DNA from: Clostridiales bacterium
Lineage (GTDB): Bacteria > Bacillota > Clostridia > Christensenellales > Aristaeellaceae
Direction: 5' to 3'
Assembly: GCA_004556545.1 (NCBI GenBank)
Contig: SFGO01000069.1
Location: 1 to 13,288, forward strand
Length of the DNA: 13,288 bases
This document shows, in pieces, positions 6,083-12,864 of this stretch; the first letter of the stretch is position 1; each line of letters begins with the position of its first letter. Under the pieces are notes generated by a model, which had not been told where the DNA came from, made no database searches, and saw only the letters and a program-made list of their open reading frames with translations. The position numbers and the translations under genes were made by a program.

Positions 6083-7354
6083 ATGGCATCATTTGTGGAT
6101 CGCGTTACCATTACCGCGAAAGCGGGCAACGGCGGCAACGGCTGCGTGTCGTTCCACCGGGAAAAATTCGTCATGAACGGGGGCCCGGACGGCGGCGACG
6201 GCGGCAACGGCGGCAATATCGTCCTGTACGCCGACCCCAACATGCATACCCTGCTGGACTTCCGCTTTCACAGCAAGTACGCGGCGGAAAGCGGCGGCGA
6301 CGGCAGCGCCAACCGCTGCCACGGCAAGCGGGGCGAGGATCTTTTGATCAAAGTGCCCGTGGGCACCGTCTTTCTGCGGGAGGACGGCACTGTGGCCGCC
6401 GACATGAACGAGCCGGAGCAGAAAAAGGTGCTGCTTCGGGGCGGTATTGGCGGGTACGGCAACCAGCATTTTGCCACGCCTACCCGGCAGGCGCCCAACT
6501 TTGCCAAGCCGGGGATCAAGACGGAGATCCATACCTTCCGTCTGGAGCTGAAAACCATTGCGGACGTGGGGCTGGTCGGCTTCCCCAACGTGGGCAAAAG
6601 CACCATTCTGGCCACGCTGACGGCGGCGAAGCCCAAGATCGCCAACTATCACTTTACCACCCTGACCCCCAATCTGGGCATTGCCAAATGGCGCGAGACG
6701 GACTTCGTGCTGGCAGATATTCCCGGCCTGGTGGAGGGCGCCAGCGAGGGTGTGGGACTGGGGCATGATTTCCTGCGCCATGTGGAGCGCACCCGGCTGC
6801 TTTTGCACGTGGTAGACGCGGCAGGCAGCGAGGGCCGCGATCCGGTGGAGGATTTCCACATCATCCAGAATGAGCTGGAGCAGTACGGCGAGCCCATGGG
6901 CCGTCCCCAGCTGGTCGTGCTGAACAAGTGCGACCTGATGCCCGAAAAGGACAGGCAGCAGGAACTGGTGGAAAAATTCCGGGAGCTGGGCTATGAGGCC
7001 TTCCCCGTCAGCGCCGCCACCCGTCAGGGCTTCGACCGGCTGCTGGACCGGGTGGTGCAGCTGCTGCCGGAGCTTCCCCCGCCCCGGGTCTTTATGGAGG
7101 AGGAAGAGGAGGAAGAACCCTCCATCACCGATATGAGCTTCACCGTCACCCAGCAGAAGGGCGGCGTGTTCGTGGTGGAAGGCCCGGCTATCCAGCGGCT
7201 CATCGACAGCGTGAACTTTGAGGATGAGGAAAGCATGAACTGGTTCCACCGTCAGCTGCGGGATCGGGGCATTATCGACGAGCTGCGCAAAAAAGGAGCC
7301 AAAGAGGGCAGTCCCGTGCAGCTGGGCGACATGGAATTTGATTTCATTGAATGA
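6083..7354 (+). CDS. obgE: GTPase Obg/CgtA, ribosome assembly
   Basis: This 423-aa GTPase is essential in most bacteria; it binds the 50S subunit and couples late ribosome assembly to GTP level and stress. The glycine-rich Obg fold fills about 1-158 (KAGNGGNGCVSF, GGDGGNGGN). The G domain follows: G1 GFPNVGKST at 166-174, G3 DIPGLVEGA at 212-220, G4 NKCD at 281-284, then G5 SAA. An acidic linker (MEEEEEEE) joins it to the C-terminal OCT domain, which is present in Gram-positive-type Obg. The ribosome binding site GGAGG (6071-6075) is about 7 bases from the ATG. The stop overlaps the start of a 9-codon mini-frame (ATGA at 7351). Confidence 0.97.
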   Translation: MASFVDRVTITAKAGNGGNGCVSFHREKFVMNGGPDGGDGGNGGNIVLYADPNMHTLLDFRFHSKYAAESGGDGSANRCHGKRGEDLLIKVPVGTVFLREDGTVAADMNEPEQKKVLLRGGIGGYGNQHFATPTRQAPNFAKPGIKTEIHTFRLELKTIADVGLVGFPNVGKSTILATLTAAKPKIANYHFTTLTPNLGIAKWRETDFVLADIPGLVEGASEGVGLGHDFLRHVERTRLLLHVVDAAGSEGRDPVEDFHIIQNELEQYGEPMGRPQLVVLNKCDLMPEKDRQQELVEKFRELGYEAFPVSAATRQGFDRLLDRVVQLLPELPPPRVFMEEEEEEEPSITDMSFTVTQQKGGVFVVEGPAIQRLIDSVNFEDEESMNWFHRQLRDRGIIDELRKKGAKEGSPVQLGDMEFDFIE

Positions 7355-7363
7355 TTTCTTTGA

Positions 7364-7558
7364 GTGATTTCGTTGAGTAAGCCCGAACCGTCTCAGCTTC
7401 CCAACGAAAGCTGCCCCTGCCGGAGGAGCGGCTGCCCGCGCCGGAGCCGCTGCGGCGAATGCCGCGCCTATCATCAGCGCCGGCCCTATCCCCCGGCCTG
7501 CGAAAAAACGCCGAAGGAACGTTCCCGGGAAAGCCGGAAAGAAACAAAAAGGAAGTAA
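7364..7558 (+). CDS. Small Cys-rich putative metal-binding protein
   Basis: This is a 64-aa basic protein if it starts at GTG 7364, or 61 aa from TTG 7373; neither start has a clear ribosome binding site. Six cysteines, C17, C19, C24, C30, C33 and C46, with H37 form a CPC-x4-C-x5-C-x2-C-x3-H pattern followed by PPACEK. From memory, short proteins of this pattern (CPCKR..C.RHG.C..CR.HH...PP.CE) recur in Clostridia and are annotated only as hypothetical. The arrangement suggests zinc or another metal. It lies between obgE (9 bases upstream) and yhbY (7 bases downstream), both ribosome-related. The C-terminal tail (KERSRESRKETKRK) is strongly basic and could bind RNA; that is inference. Confidence 0.65.
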   Translation: MISLSKPEPSQLPNESCPCRRSGCPRRSRCGECRAYHQRRPYPPACEKTPKERSRESRKETKRK

Positions 7559-7565
7559 TACAACG

Positions 7566-7853
7566 ATGCTTACCAGCAAACAGCGCGCCTATCTGCGCAG
7601 TATGGCCAATACCATGGATCCCATTCTCTTTATCGGCAAGGAAGGCGTGACCGACGCCACCGCCAAGGAAGCCTATGACGCTCTGGAAGCCCGGGAGCTG
7701 ATCAAGGGCACCGTGCAGCAGAACTGCGAGTTTTCCGCCAAGGAAGCCCTGGAGCTTCTTTGCGAGAAGGTTCACGCCGAGCCCGTGCAGTGCATCGGCC
7801 GCCGCTTCGTGCTCTATCGCCGGAGCCGTCAGCCCAAGATCGAACTGCCGTGA
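7566..7853 (+). CDS. yhbY: YhbY-family RNA-binding protein (CRM domain)
   Basis: This 95-aa protein has a single CRM domain, found in bacterial YhbY proteins that associate with pre-50S particles. The opening LTSKQRAYLRSMANTMDPIL and the loop IGKEGVT (21-27 region, family GxxG signature) are characteristic. The middle (EAYDALEARELIKGTV) and the end (IGRRFVLYRRS) match the rest of the fold. AAAGGAAG at 7548-7555 lies 10 bases before the ATG and overlaps the stop of the small Cys-rich gene. Position after obgE is common in Firmicutes. The stop TGA overlaps the GTG start of the nuclease gene. Confidence 0.92.
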   Translation: MLTSKQRAYLRSMANTMDPILFIGKEGVTDATAKEAYDALEARELIKGTVQQNCEFSAKEALELLCEKVHAEPVQCIGRRFVLYRRSRQPKIELP

Positions 7854-8251
7854 CGGAAACGGGACGGCAGATGCAGGGAGATCGGACAGACCCGGAGCGG
7901 ATCATTGCCGCTCTGCGGGAGCTGCGGTCTCCCTTTGCGCTTTATGAGCAGGATATTCATCAGGCCGTGGCTCGGCGGCTGACGGATGCGGGGCTGCCCT
8001 TCCTTCACGAAAAGTCCCTTGCCCCCGGCTGCCGCATCGATTTCTGGTGCGAGGGCGTGGGGATCGAGATCAAAAAGGGCAAGCCCCGGCCCGCCGCGCT
8101 GCTGGAACAGCTGCGGCGTTACGCGGTCTCGGACGAGATCGCCGCGCTGGTGGTGCTGACCCAGCGCAGCGTTCGTCTGCCCGCGTCCGTCTGCGGAAAG
8201 CCGCTCGTCCAGATCACGCTGAATCAGCTTTGGGGCGTTGCGCTGCCATGA
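7850..8251 (+). CDS. Putative PD-(D/E)XK (VRR-NUC-like) nuclease
   Basis: This 133-aa single-domain protein has the layout of a PD-(D/E)XK endonuclease. E33 lies in helix 1 (LYEQDIHQAV), D64 in RIDFW, E73-x-K75 in GIEIKKG, and Q87 with Y91 in the following helix (LLEQLRRYAV). The next strand (AALVVLTQ) is as expected for the fold. The GTG start at 7850 overlaps the yhbY stop (GTGA); an internal ATG at 7871 preceded by GGGACGG is a possible alternative giving 126 aa. The SNF2 helicase follows 28 bases on. Related stand-alone nucleases are found beside SNF2 helicases in Firmicute phages, so the two probably work together on branched or damaged DNA. Activity and exact family are inferred. Confidence 0.7.
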   Translation: MTETGRQMQGDRTDPERIIAALRELRSPFALYEQDIHQAVARRLTDAGLPFLHEKSLAPGCRIDFWCEGVGIEIKKGKPRPAALLEQLRRYAVSDEIAALVVLTQRSVRLPASVCGKPLVQITLNQLWGVALP

Positions 8252-8279
8252 AGCCCCGCCAAGGGAGGTTCCGGAAGCA

Positions 8280-10049
8280 TTGACGGAAGAAAATCAGGAA
8301 CTCAATCTGCTGCCGCCCTATCTGGTGGATTCGGACGGCGCGCAAAACCCGGAGACCCAGAACCAGCGCACCTACGGTACGCTGAGCTATAACGCCCGTC
8401 GGAAGTGCTGGACGGTGAAGGGCGACCCCATGGTAACGGAGCTGTGCAAGCGGCTGTTTCCCGGCAGCGCCACGGCCCGGCGGGGCGAAGCCCGGTTCAC
8501 GGCTCACCGGCGGGTGGTGGGCGACCTGAACTGGCTGATGCTGCGCTATCCCCTGCTGGTGAAGCCCGCCGACCGGCAGCGCTGGGAAACCGCGCTGGAG
8601 GAAGCGCGGGAGTACGCCGTTCACAGGGAACTGGCCCGGCGGATGCCGGAGAAGGTGCAGCCCGACCCCACGGTCTTCAAGGGGCAGCTGACCGACTTCC
8701 AGCAGGAGGGGCTGGCGTTTCTTCTGCGGTGCGACCGCTGTCTGCTGGCGGATGAAATGGGCCTGGGCAAAACGGTGCAGGCGCTGGCGTGGCTGTGCCA
8801 GACCGGGGCCTATCCCGCCATGGTGGTGGCCCCGCCCCACCTGATGCGCAACTGGGAAAACGAGATCGCCCGCTTTGTGCAGAAGCCGGACGGCTCGCCC
8901 CTGCGGGTGCATGTGATCCGCGGGCTGAAGCCCTATGCGCTGCCCCCGGCGGATATTTATCTGATGCACTATCTGCTTCTGCGGGGCTGGAAGGAAGCCT
9001 TGCCGGAAATGGCCCTGCCCACGGTCATTTTTGATGAAATTCAGGAGCTGCGCCATTCCGGCACGGAAAAATATTCCGCCGCCAGCCTGCTGGCCGAGGC
9101 GGCGCAGCGGGTGGTGGGCCTGAGCGGCACGCCCATCTACAATCAGGGCGCGGAGATTTGGAACGTTGTCAACATTCTGGATTTTCACGTGCTGGGGGAT
9201 TATGAAAGCTTTACCCGGGAATGGTGCTACGGCTACGGCAACCGCATCGTGCAGAAGCCCGATCTGCTGGGCGAGCATCTGCGGGCCGAGGGCCTGATGC
9301 TGCGCCGCACCAAGCAGGAGGTTCTGAAGGAGCTGCCGCCCAAGCGCCGTCTGGTGATGACCGTGGACAGCGACGAGGGCGTTTACCGCCGCCTGATGGA
9401 GCCGGTGAACCAGACCCTCCGCCTGATGCGGGGAGCCGCCGACGCCAACGCCTCTCAGCGCGCCCTTTGGGAAATGGAGATCGAGCGGGGCGAGCGGCAG
9501 GCCACCGGCATTGCCAAGGCCCCCGCCGTCGCCCAGTTCGTCCGCGCCCTGCTGGAGGGCGGCGAAAAGGTGCTTCTCTTCGCCCATCATCATGAAGTGA
9601 TGGACATTTACAAGCGGGAGCTGAAGAGCTTCTCGCCCGCCTTTATCACCGGCAGAGAAACGCCCGCCATGAAGGAGCGCAGCGTAGAGCGCTTCATGAC
9701 GGGCCATACTGATCTGTGCTGCATTTCCCTGCGGGCCGCCAGCGGCCTGAACCTGCAGCGGGCCACCTGCGTGGTATTTGGCGAGCTGGACTGGTCTCCG
9801 GCCGTACACAGTCAGGCGGAAGACCGGGCGCACAGAATGGGGCAGACCGACTCCATTCTGTGCTACTATCTGGTCAGTCAGGGCGGCAGCGATCAGGAAA
9901 TGCAGGATGCGCTGGGCCTGAAGGTGAGCCAGTTCGTCGGCCTGATGGGCGATACGCCCCAGTCGGAAGCCGATGCGCTGCTGGGGGCACAGGAAGCCCG
10001 AAAGCACGTGGAGCGGCTGGTGCAGCGCCTTTTGGAACAGACCGTCTGA
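8280..10049 (+). CDS. SNF2-family helicase/translocase
   Basis: This 589-aa protein would be an ATP-driven double-strand DNA translocase. The N-terminal ~135 residues contain GTLSYNARRKCWTVKGD and LNWLMLRYPL, resembling the accessory region of phage and SMARCAL1-type proteins. The motor then shows motif I DEMGLGKT (158-165), motif Ia APPHLMRNWENE, motif II DEIQ (252-255) and motif III LSGTPIYN. The second lobe has motif IV KVLLFAHHHEVM and motif V/VI ELDWSPAVHSQAEDRAHRMG with Q512-Q522. That last stretch is strikingly like SMARCAL1/ZRANB3 annealing helicases. The TTG start at 8280 is chosen for AGGGAGG at 8262-8268. No nuclease or zinc domain is fused. The stop is 2 bases from the convergent LysM gene stop. 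Confidence 0.9.
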   Translation: MTEENQELNLLPPYLVDSDGAQNPETQNQRTYGTLSYNARRKCWTVKGDPMVTELCKRLFPGSATARRGEARFTAHRRVVGDLNWLMLRYPLLVKPADRQRWETALEEAREYAVHRELARRMPEKVQPDPTVFKGQLTDFQQEGLAFLLRCDRCLLADEMGLGKTVQALAWLCQTGAYPAMVVAPPHLMRNWENEIARFVQKPDGSPLRVHVIRGLKPYALPPADIYLMHYLLLRGWKEALPEMALPTVIFDEIQELRHSGTEKYSAASLLAEAAQRVVGLSGTPIYNQGAEIWNVVNILDFHVLGDYESFTREWCYGYGNRIVQKPDLLGEHLRAEGLMLRRTKQEVLKELPPKRRLVMTVDSDEGVYRRLMEPVNQTLRLMRGAADANASQRALWEMEIERGERQATGIAKAPAVAQFVRALLEGGEKVLLFAHHHEVMDIYKRELKSFSPAFITGRETPAMKERSVERFMTGHTDLCCISLRAASGLNLQRATCVVFGELDWSPAVHSQAEDRAHRMGQTDSILCYYLVSQGGSDQEMQDALGLKVSQFVGLMGDTPQSEADALLGAQEARKHVERLVQRLLEQTV

Positions 10050-10051
10050 GT

Positions 10052-10897
10052 TCAGCTGCCGCTGCGGGGCAGCACCACCACCGTACCCGCCTCAAAATCC
10101 TGCGGGGCCAGGCAGGGATTGGAGCGCAGCAGCCGGGCCACCGGCAGGCCGAACTTCACCGCCAGACTTTCCAGCGTCTCTCCCGCGCCCATGGCGTAGG
10201 TCTCCGGAACGTCGCAGGGCACGTTCTCCGTAGGAACGCACAGGGTTTGCCCGGTGCGCAGCCGGTCCAGGTTCACGCCGGGATTGGCGCTTTCCAACGT
10301 GTGACGGCTCAGCAGGTTTTTCAGTTGAATGTCCGCTACCGTCTGCCCCTGCTCCACCTGCACCCGCTGCTCAACGGGGCAGGAAGGCGCGGGGGTTTCG
10401 TCTTCCGGATCGTCCGTAGAGCCGGTATTGCCGGAACCGGTCGTTCCGCCGGTAGAACCTGTGCTGCCCGAACCGGTTGCGCCGCCGGTGGAGCCTGTGC
10501 TGCCGGAACCGGTCGTGCCGCCCGTAGAGCCTGTATTGCCGGAACCAGTCGCGCCGCCGGTAGAGCCGGTATTGCCGGAACCGGTCGCGCCGCCGGTGGA
10601 GCCTGTATTGCCGGAACCAGTCGTGCCGCCGGTAGAGCCTGTATTGCCGGAATTGGTCGTACCGCCGGTAGAGCCTGTGCTGCCGCCCGAACCCGTCCCG
10701 GCGGGAGGCGTATCGTCCTCTTCCCGGGGGATGCACAGCACGTCGCCCACCATCAGCCGGGCCGGGTGAATATCCCGGTTGGCGGCCAGCAGATCCCGCA
10801 GGGGGACGCCCAGCTTATGGGCGATCAGATAGAAGCTGTCGCCCCGCTTGACGGTGTATTCCTCCGCGCAGATTTTTTCTGTATGGTTCTGAGTCAT
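10052..10897 (-). CDS. Three-LysM protein with GST-rich repeat linker
   Basis: This 281-aa protein has an N-terminal LysM domain (about 13-57, YTVKRGDSFYLIAHKLGVP), then a long linker. Two more LysM-like domains follow at about 178-222 (VEQGQTV..) and 233-277 (MGAGETLESLAVKFGLP). LysM domains bind N-acetylglucosamine in peptidoglycan. The linker holds seven perfect-length 12-residue repeats of the type NTGSTGGTTGSG. There is no signal peptide or membrane anchor. LysM proteins without one in spore-formers, such as SafA, are assembled on the spore from the mother cell; spore or cortex association is therefore possible but unproven. The minus-strand start at 10897 has AAAGGAGA about 9 bases upstream. 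It converges on the helicase gene with no terminator between them and is divergent from the cation transporter. Confidence 0.85.
   Translation of the reverse strand: MTQNHTEKICAEEYTVKRGDSFYLIAHKLGVPLRDLLAANRDIHPARLMVGDVLCIPREEDDTPPAGTGSGGSTGSTGGTTNSGNTGSTGGTTGSGNTGSTGGATGSGNTGSTGGATGSGNTGSTGGTTGSGSTGSTGGATGSGSTGSTGGTTGSGNTGSTDDPEDETPAPSCPVEQRVQVEQGQTVADIQLKNLLSRHTLESANPGVNLDRLRTGQTLCVPTENVPCDVPETYAMGAGETLESLAVKFGLPVARLLRSNPCLAPQDFEAGTVVVLPRSGS
10416..10684. repeat. 36-bp tandem repeat, seven full units
   Basis: Seven consecutive 36-base units start at 10416, 10452, 10488, 10524, 10560, 10596 and 10632, with a partial eighth from 10668. The units differ at only a few positions, mostly silent or Thr/Ala and Asn/Ser changes in the LysM protein. 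The length is a multiple of three, so copy-number change would keep the frame. The repeat reads openly on the plus strand too, as VEPVLPEPVVPP, which I regard as a shadow. Confidence 0.95.
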
Positions 10898-11005
10898 GGA
10901 AGGTTTCTCCTTTCGATGGTTTTCCCTATACCTTATGCGCCGGAAGGGCTGCGGCATGCCTTCGAACCCTTTTTTGAAAAAAGCATATCCTGTGCAGGAA
11001 AACCA

Positions 11006-11014
11006 TGGTATAAT
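11006..11014 (+). promoter_or_regulatory. Extended -10 promoter of the cation transporter
   Basis: TGG followed by a perfect TATAAT (11009-11014) forms an extended -10 element 42 bases before the transporter ATG. No good -35 box lies 16-18 bases upstream; the nearest TTGAAA (10974-10979) is too far. A T6-G-A6 palindrome (10969-10983) sits just upstream and may mark an operator or the end of the divergent leader. Confidence 0.55.
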
Positions 11015-11056
11015 GGAAAGAAACCCGCGTCCCGGCGCGGCAGTGGAGGAATGAAG

Positions 11057-12220
11057 ATGACGGCCTGGCTGATTCGCCGTTTTGTAAAGGATTATGAAAA
11101 CACGGAAAACGGAGAAGTCCGCGCTGCTTACGGCACGCTGGGCTCCTGCGTGGGCATTCTGGTCAATCTGCTTCTGTCCGCAGGCAAATTTCTGGTCGGC
11201 CTTCTCAGCGGCTCGCTGGCCATTCTGGCGGACGCGGCCAACAACCTGTCCGACGCGGCGGGCAGCATCGTGGCGCTGGTCTCCACCCGCATGGCTCGCA
11301 AGCCCGTGGATGCGGAGCATCCCTTCGGCCATGGCCGGATGGAGTATTTGGGTTCGCTGGGCGTAGGGCTTCTGATTCTGGTGATGTCCTTCACCCTGCT
11401 GAAGGACGGCGTGGAGGCCATTATCGCGTCCGCAGAGCTGAACCTCTCCTGGCCGGTGCTGGCGGTGCTGGCCGTCTCCATTCTGGTCAAAACGTGGCTT
11501 TACTTTTTCTACCGCCGTCTGGGCCGGGCCACGGACAACGGCACGCTGCTGGCCGCCTCCAAGGACAGCCTGAGCGACGTGCTGGCCACCGGCGCGGTGC
11601 TGCTTTCCACGGCGCTGTGCTTCCTGTTTGGCTGGCGCATTGACGGCTATATCGGCATTGTGGTGGCGCTGATCGTCCTCAAGGCGGGCTACGAGGTCTG
11701 CCGGGACACGGTGGACCGGCTGCTGGGCGGCAAGCCCGACCCGGAAAAATGCCGCCGCCTTCGGGAACTGCTGCTGGGCTATGAAGGCATTCTGGGCGTT
11801 CACGATCTGGTCATTCACGACTACGGCCCGGGCCGGTGCTTCGCCTCCGTCCACGCGGAGGTCAGCGACCAGTGCAGCATCGTCGCCATTCATGAGGTCA
11901 TCGACAACGCCGAACGGGAGATCGGCCGGGAACTGCACATGCCCATCTGCATCCACATGGATCCCATCGCCACCGAGGACGAGACCACCAACCGGGTACG
12001 CCAGCAGCTGAACGATTTCCTCCGGGAGACCGACCCCGCCCTGAGCATGCACGATTTCCGCATGGTGATGGGAAAAGACCGCATCAATCTGATTTTCGAC
12101 GTGGTGGTTCCCGCAGGCTATACCGCCCGGCAGGAGCTGACCCGCTGCCTGAACGCCTACGCCCATTCGCTGGACAGCCGTTATCAGCTGATCGTCCAGT
12201 TCGATGTGGATTACACCTGA
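11057..12220 (+). CDS. Cation diffusion facilitator transporter, Mn-type site
   Basis: This 387-aa membrane protein would export a divalent metal in exchange for protons. About six helices fill residues 25-210. Helix 2 carries N62-x3-D66 (NNLSD) and helix 5 carries D170-x3-D174 (DSLSD). Zinc transporters normally have His in the helix-5 first position; an aspartate there, with N-D in helix 2, is what I recall for manganese exporters such as MntE. The conserved HPFGHGRMEY lies between helices 2 and 3. The C-terminal dimerisation domain (HDLVIHDYGPGRCFASVHAE) is followed by a further ~90-residue extension, so it is longer than the ~300-aa core family. The ATG at 11057 has GGAGG (11045-11049) 7 bases away; an ATG at 11051 is too close. 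Metal specificity is inferred. Confidence 0.9.
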   Translation: MTAWLIRRFVKDYENTENGEVRAAYGTLGSCVGILVNLLLSAGKFLVGLLSGSLAILADAANNLSDAAGSIVALVSTRMARKPVDAEHPFGHGRMEYLGSLGVGLLILVMSFTLLKDGVEAIIASAELNLSWPVLAVLAVSILVKTWLYFFYRRLGRATDNGTLLAASKDSLSDVLATGAVLLSTALCFLFGWRIDGYIGIVVALIVLKAGYEVCRDTVDRLLGGKPDPEKCRRLRELLLGYEGILGVHDLVIHDYGPGRCFASVHAEVSDQCSIVAIHEVIDNAEREIGRELHMPICIHMDPIATEDETTNRVRQQLNDFLRETDPALSMHDFRMVMGKDRINLIFDVVVPAGYTARQELTRCLNAYAHSLDSRYQLIVQFDVDYT

Positions 12221-12235
12221 GCCGCCGCTGCCCGC

Positions 12236-12264
12236 TTGCTTTTTTGGAAAGACTGCGGTATCAT
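12236..12264 (+). promoter_or_regulatory. Promoter of the 75-aa gene
   Basis: TTGCTT (12236-12241) and TATCAT (12259-12264, 5 of 6 to consensus) are 17 bases apart. The -35 box keeps the TTG core only. The inferred start near 12271 gives a leader of about 30 bases to the strong ribosome binding site. It suggests independent expression from the upstream transporter. Confidence 0.5.
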
Positions 12265-12299
12265 TTTCAGGAAACTTTTTTCAAGGAGGAACCTTTCCG

Positions 12300-12527
12300 A
12301 TGAGCAACGAACGCAAATCCATCGAAGAAATGACTGCCGATACCGAAAAGCCCGTCCGTGACCGCAAAAACTGGGTGGCTTTTGTGGAAAGCGATGCGGT
12401 GAACTTCATGACCCTGAACGAGATGGAAAAGATGACCCTGGACGACGGCAGCGGCAACAAGGCCAAGCTGAGCCGCCGCAAGGACGGCAGCGTGCTGGTG
12501 GAGTGCACCTCTTCCAACGTGCTGTAA
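12300..12527 (+). CDS. Unrecognised 75-aa charged protein
   Basis: I do not recognise this protein. It is small, soluble and highly charged, with an acidic N-terminal third (SIEEMTADTEKPVRDRKN), a central VAFVESDAVNFMTLNEMEKM and a C-terminal SRRKDGSVLVECTSS. There are no membrane segments or signal peptide and one cysteine. The gene is convincing because AAGGAGGA (12283-12290) lies 9 bases before the ATG, its own promoter precedes it, and its codon use matches the GC-rich genes to its left. It is the last GC-rich gene before the AT-rich end. Function is unknown. Confidence 0.75.
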   Translation: MSNERKSIEEMTADTEKPVRDRKNWVAFVESDAVNFMTLNEMEKMTLDDGSGNKAKLSRRKDGSVLVECTSSNVL

Positions 12528-12621
12528 GCGAGACTGTTTTTTGAAAAAGAGACGCTCCAAAGAAACGTCAACTTAGGGATTTCAAGAAATTGAGCTTTTA
12601 AGACGTTTCCCGAACGGCAAA

Positions 12622-12667
12622 ACAAAACCACCGATTGGAAAGCAGAAATGCTAATCGGTGGTTTTGT
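12622..12667. terminator. Strong bidirectional terminator hairpin
   Basis: A perfect 15-bp stem, ACAAAACCACCGATT (12622-12636) with AATCGGTGGTTTTGT (12653-12667), extends by a G-U and a G-C pair and closes a 12-base loop. The outer arm is A-rich on the 5' side and T-rich on the 3' side, so it can work on both strands. On the plus strand it would end the 75-aa gene transcript. Confidence 0.75.
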
Positions 12668-12814
12668 CATTGTGAAAAAACATGGATACGTTGCGCTATT
12701 TGAGTTACAGCGCACTCTTGTAGAGGTTTTCTTTTGAGGCTCAGGATAAAAATGTGCTAGGAGTAATGCGCTTTACGGTATTGTGTAACGCGCTGTGCAT
12801 AGCAATAATAAACG

Positions 12815-12864
12815 AAAAAGCAGGCAGTATTAGGCAGTTATTTGTCAATACTGCTTGCTTTTTT
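12815..12864. terminator. Terminator serving the minus-strand ABC-F fragment
   Basis: AAAAAGCAGGCAGTATT (12815-12831) pairs with AATACTGCTTGCTTTTT (12847-12863) through 17 pairs, one of them G-U, around a 15-base loop. Six T follow the stem on the plus strand, and the complement of AAAAA gives T on the minus strand. It lies about 100 bases beyond the stop of the minus-strand ABC-F fragment and probably ends that transcript. Confidence 0.75.

Noticed and set aside
6089..7579. 496-codon minus-strand open frame opposite obgE
   Set aside because: Ala/His/Gly-rich low-information translation without motifs; the plus strand encodes complete Obg.
8214..10007. 597-codon minus-strand open frame opposite the helicase
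   Set aside because: Same shadow effect; all SNF2 motifs are on the plus strand in order.
10416..10684. Possible CRISPR array
   Set aside because: The 36-bp units are contiguous with no spacers and are coding repeats.
10329..10769. Plus-strand frame with VEPVLPEPVVPP repeats opposite the LysM gene
   Set aside because: It is the antisense reading of the 36-bp repeat. The minus strand has proper LysM domains at both ends and a good ribosome binding site; the plus frame has neither.
9716..11056. Long N-terminal extension of the cation transporter frame
   Set aside because: The upstream open frame overlaps the helicase and LysM genes; a TATAAT promoter and GGAGG place the true start at 11057.
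12672..12737. Short frame (GTG 12672 to TGA 12737) and overlapping 13-codon ATG frame
   Set aside because: No ribosome binding site, no recognisable product and it lies among hairpins; too weak to call.
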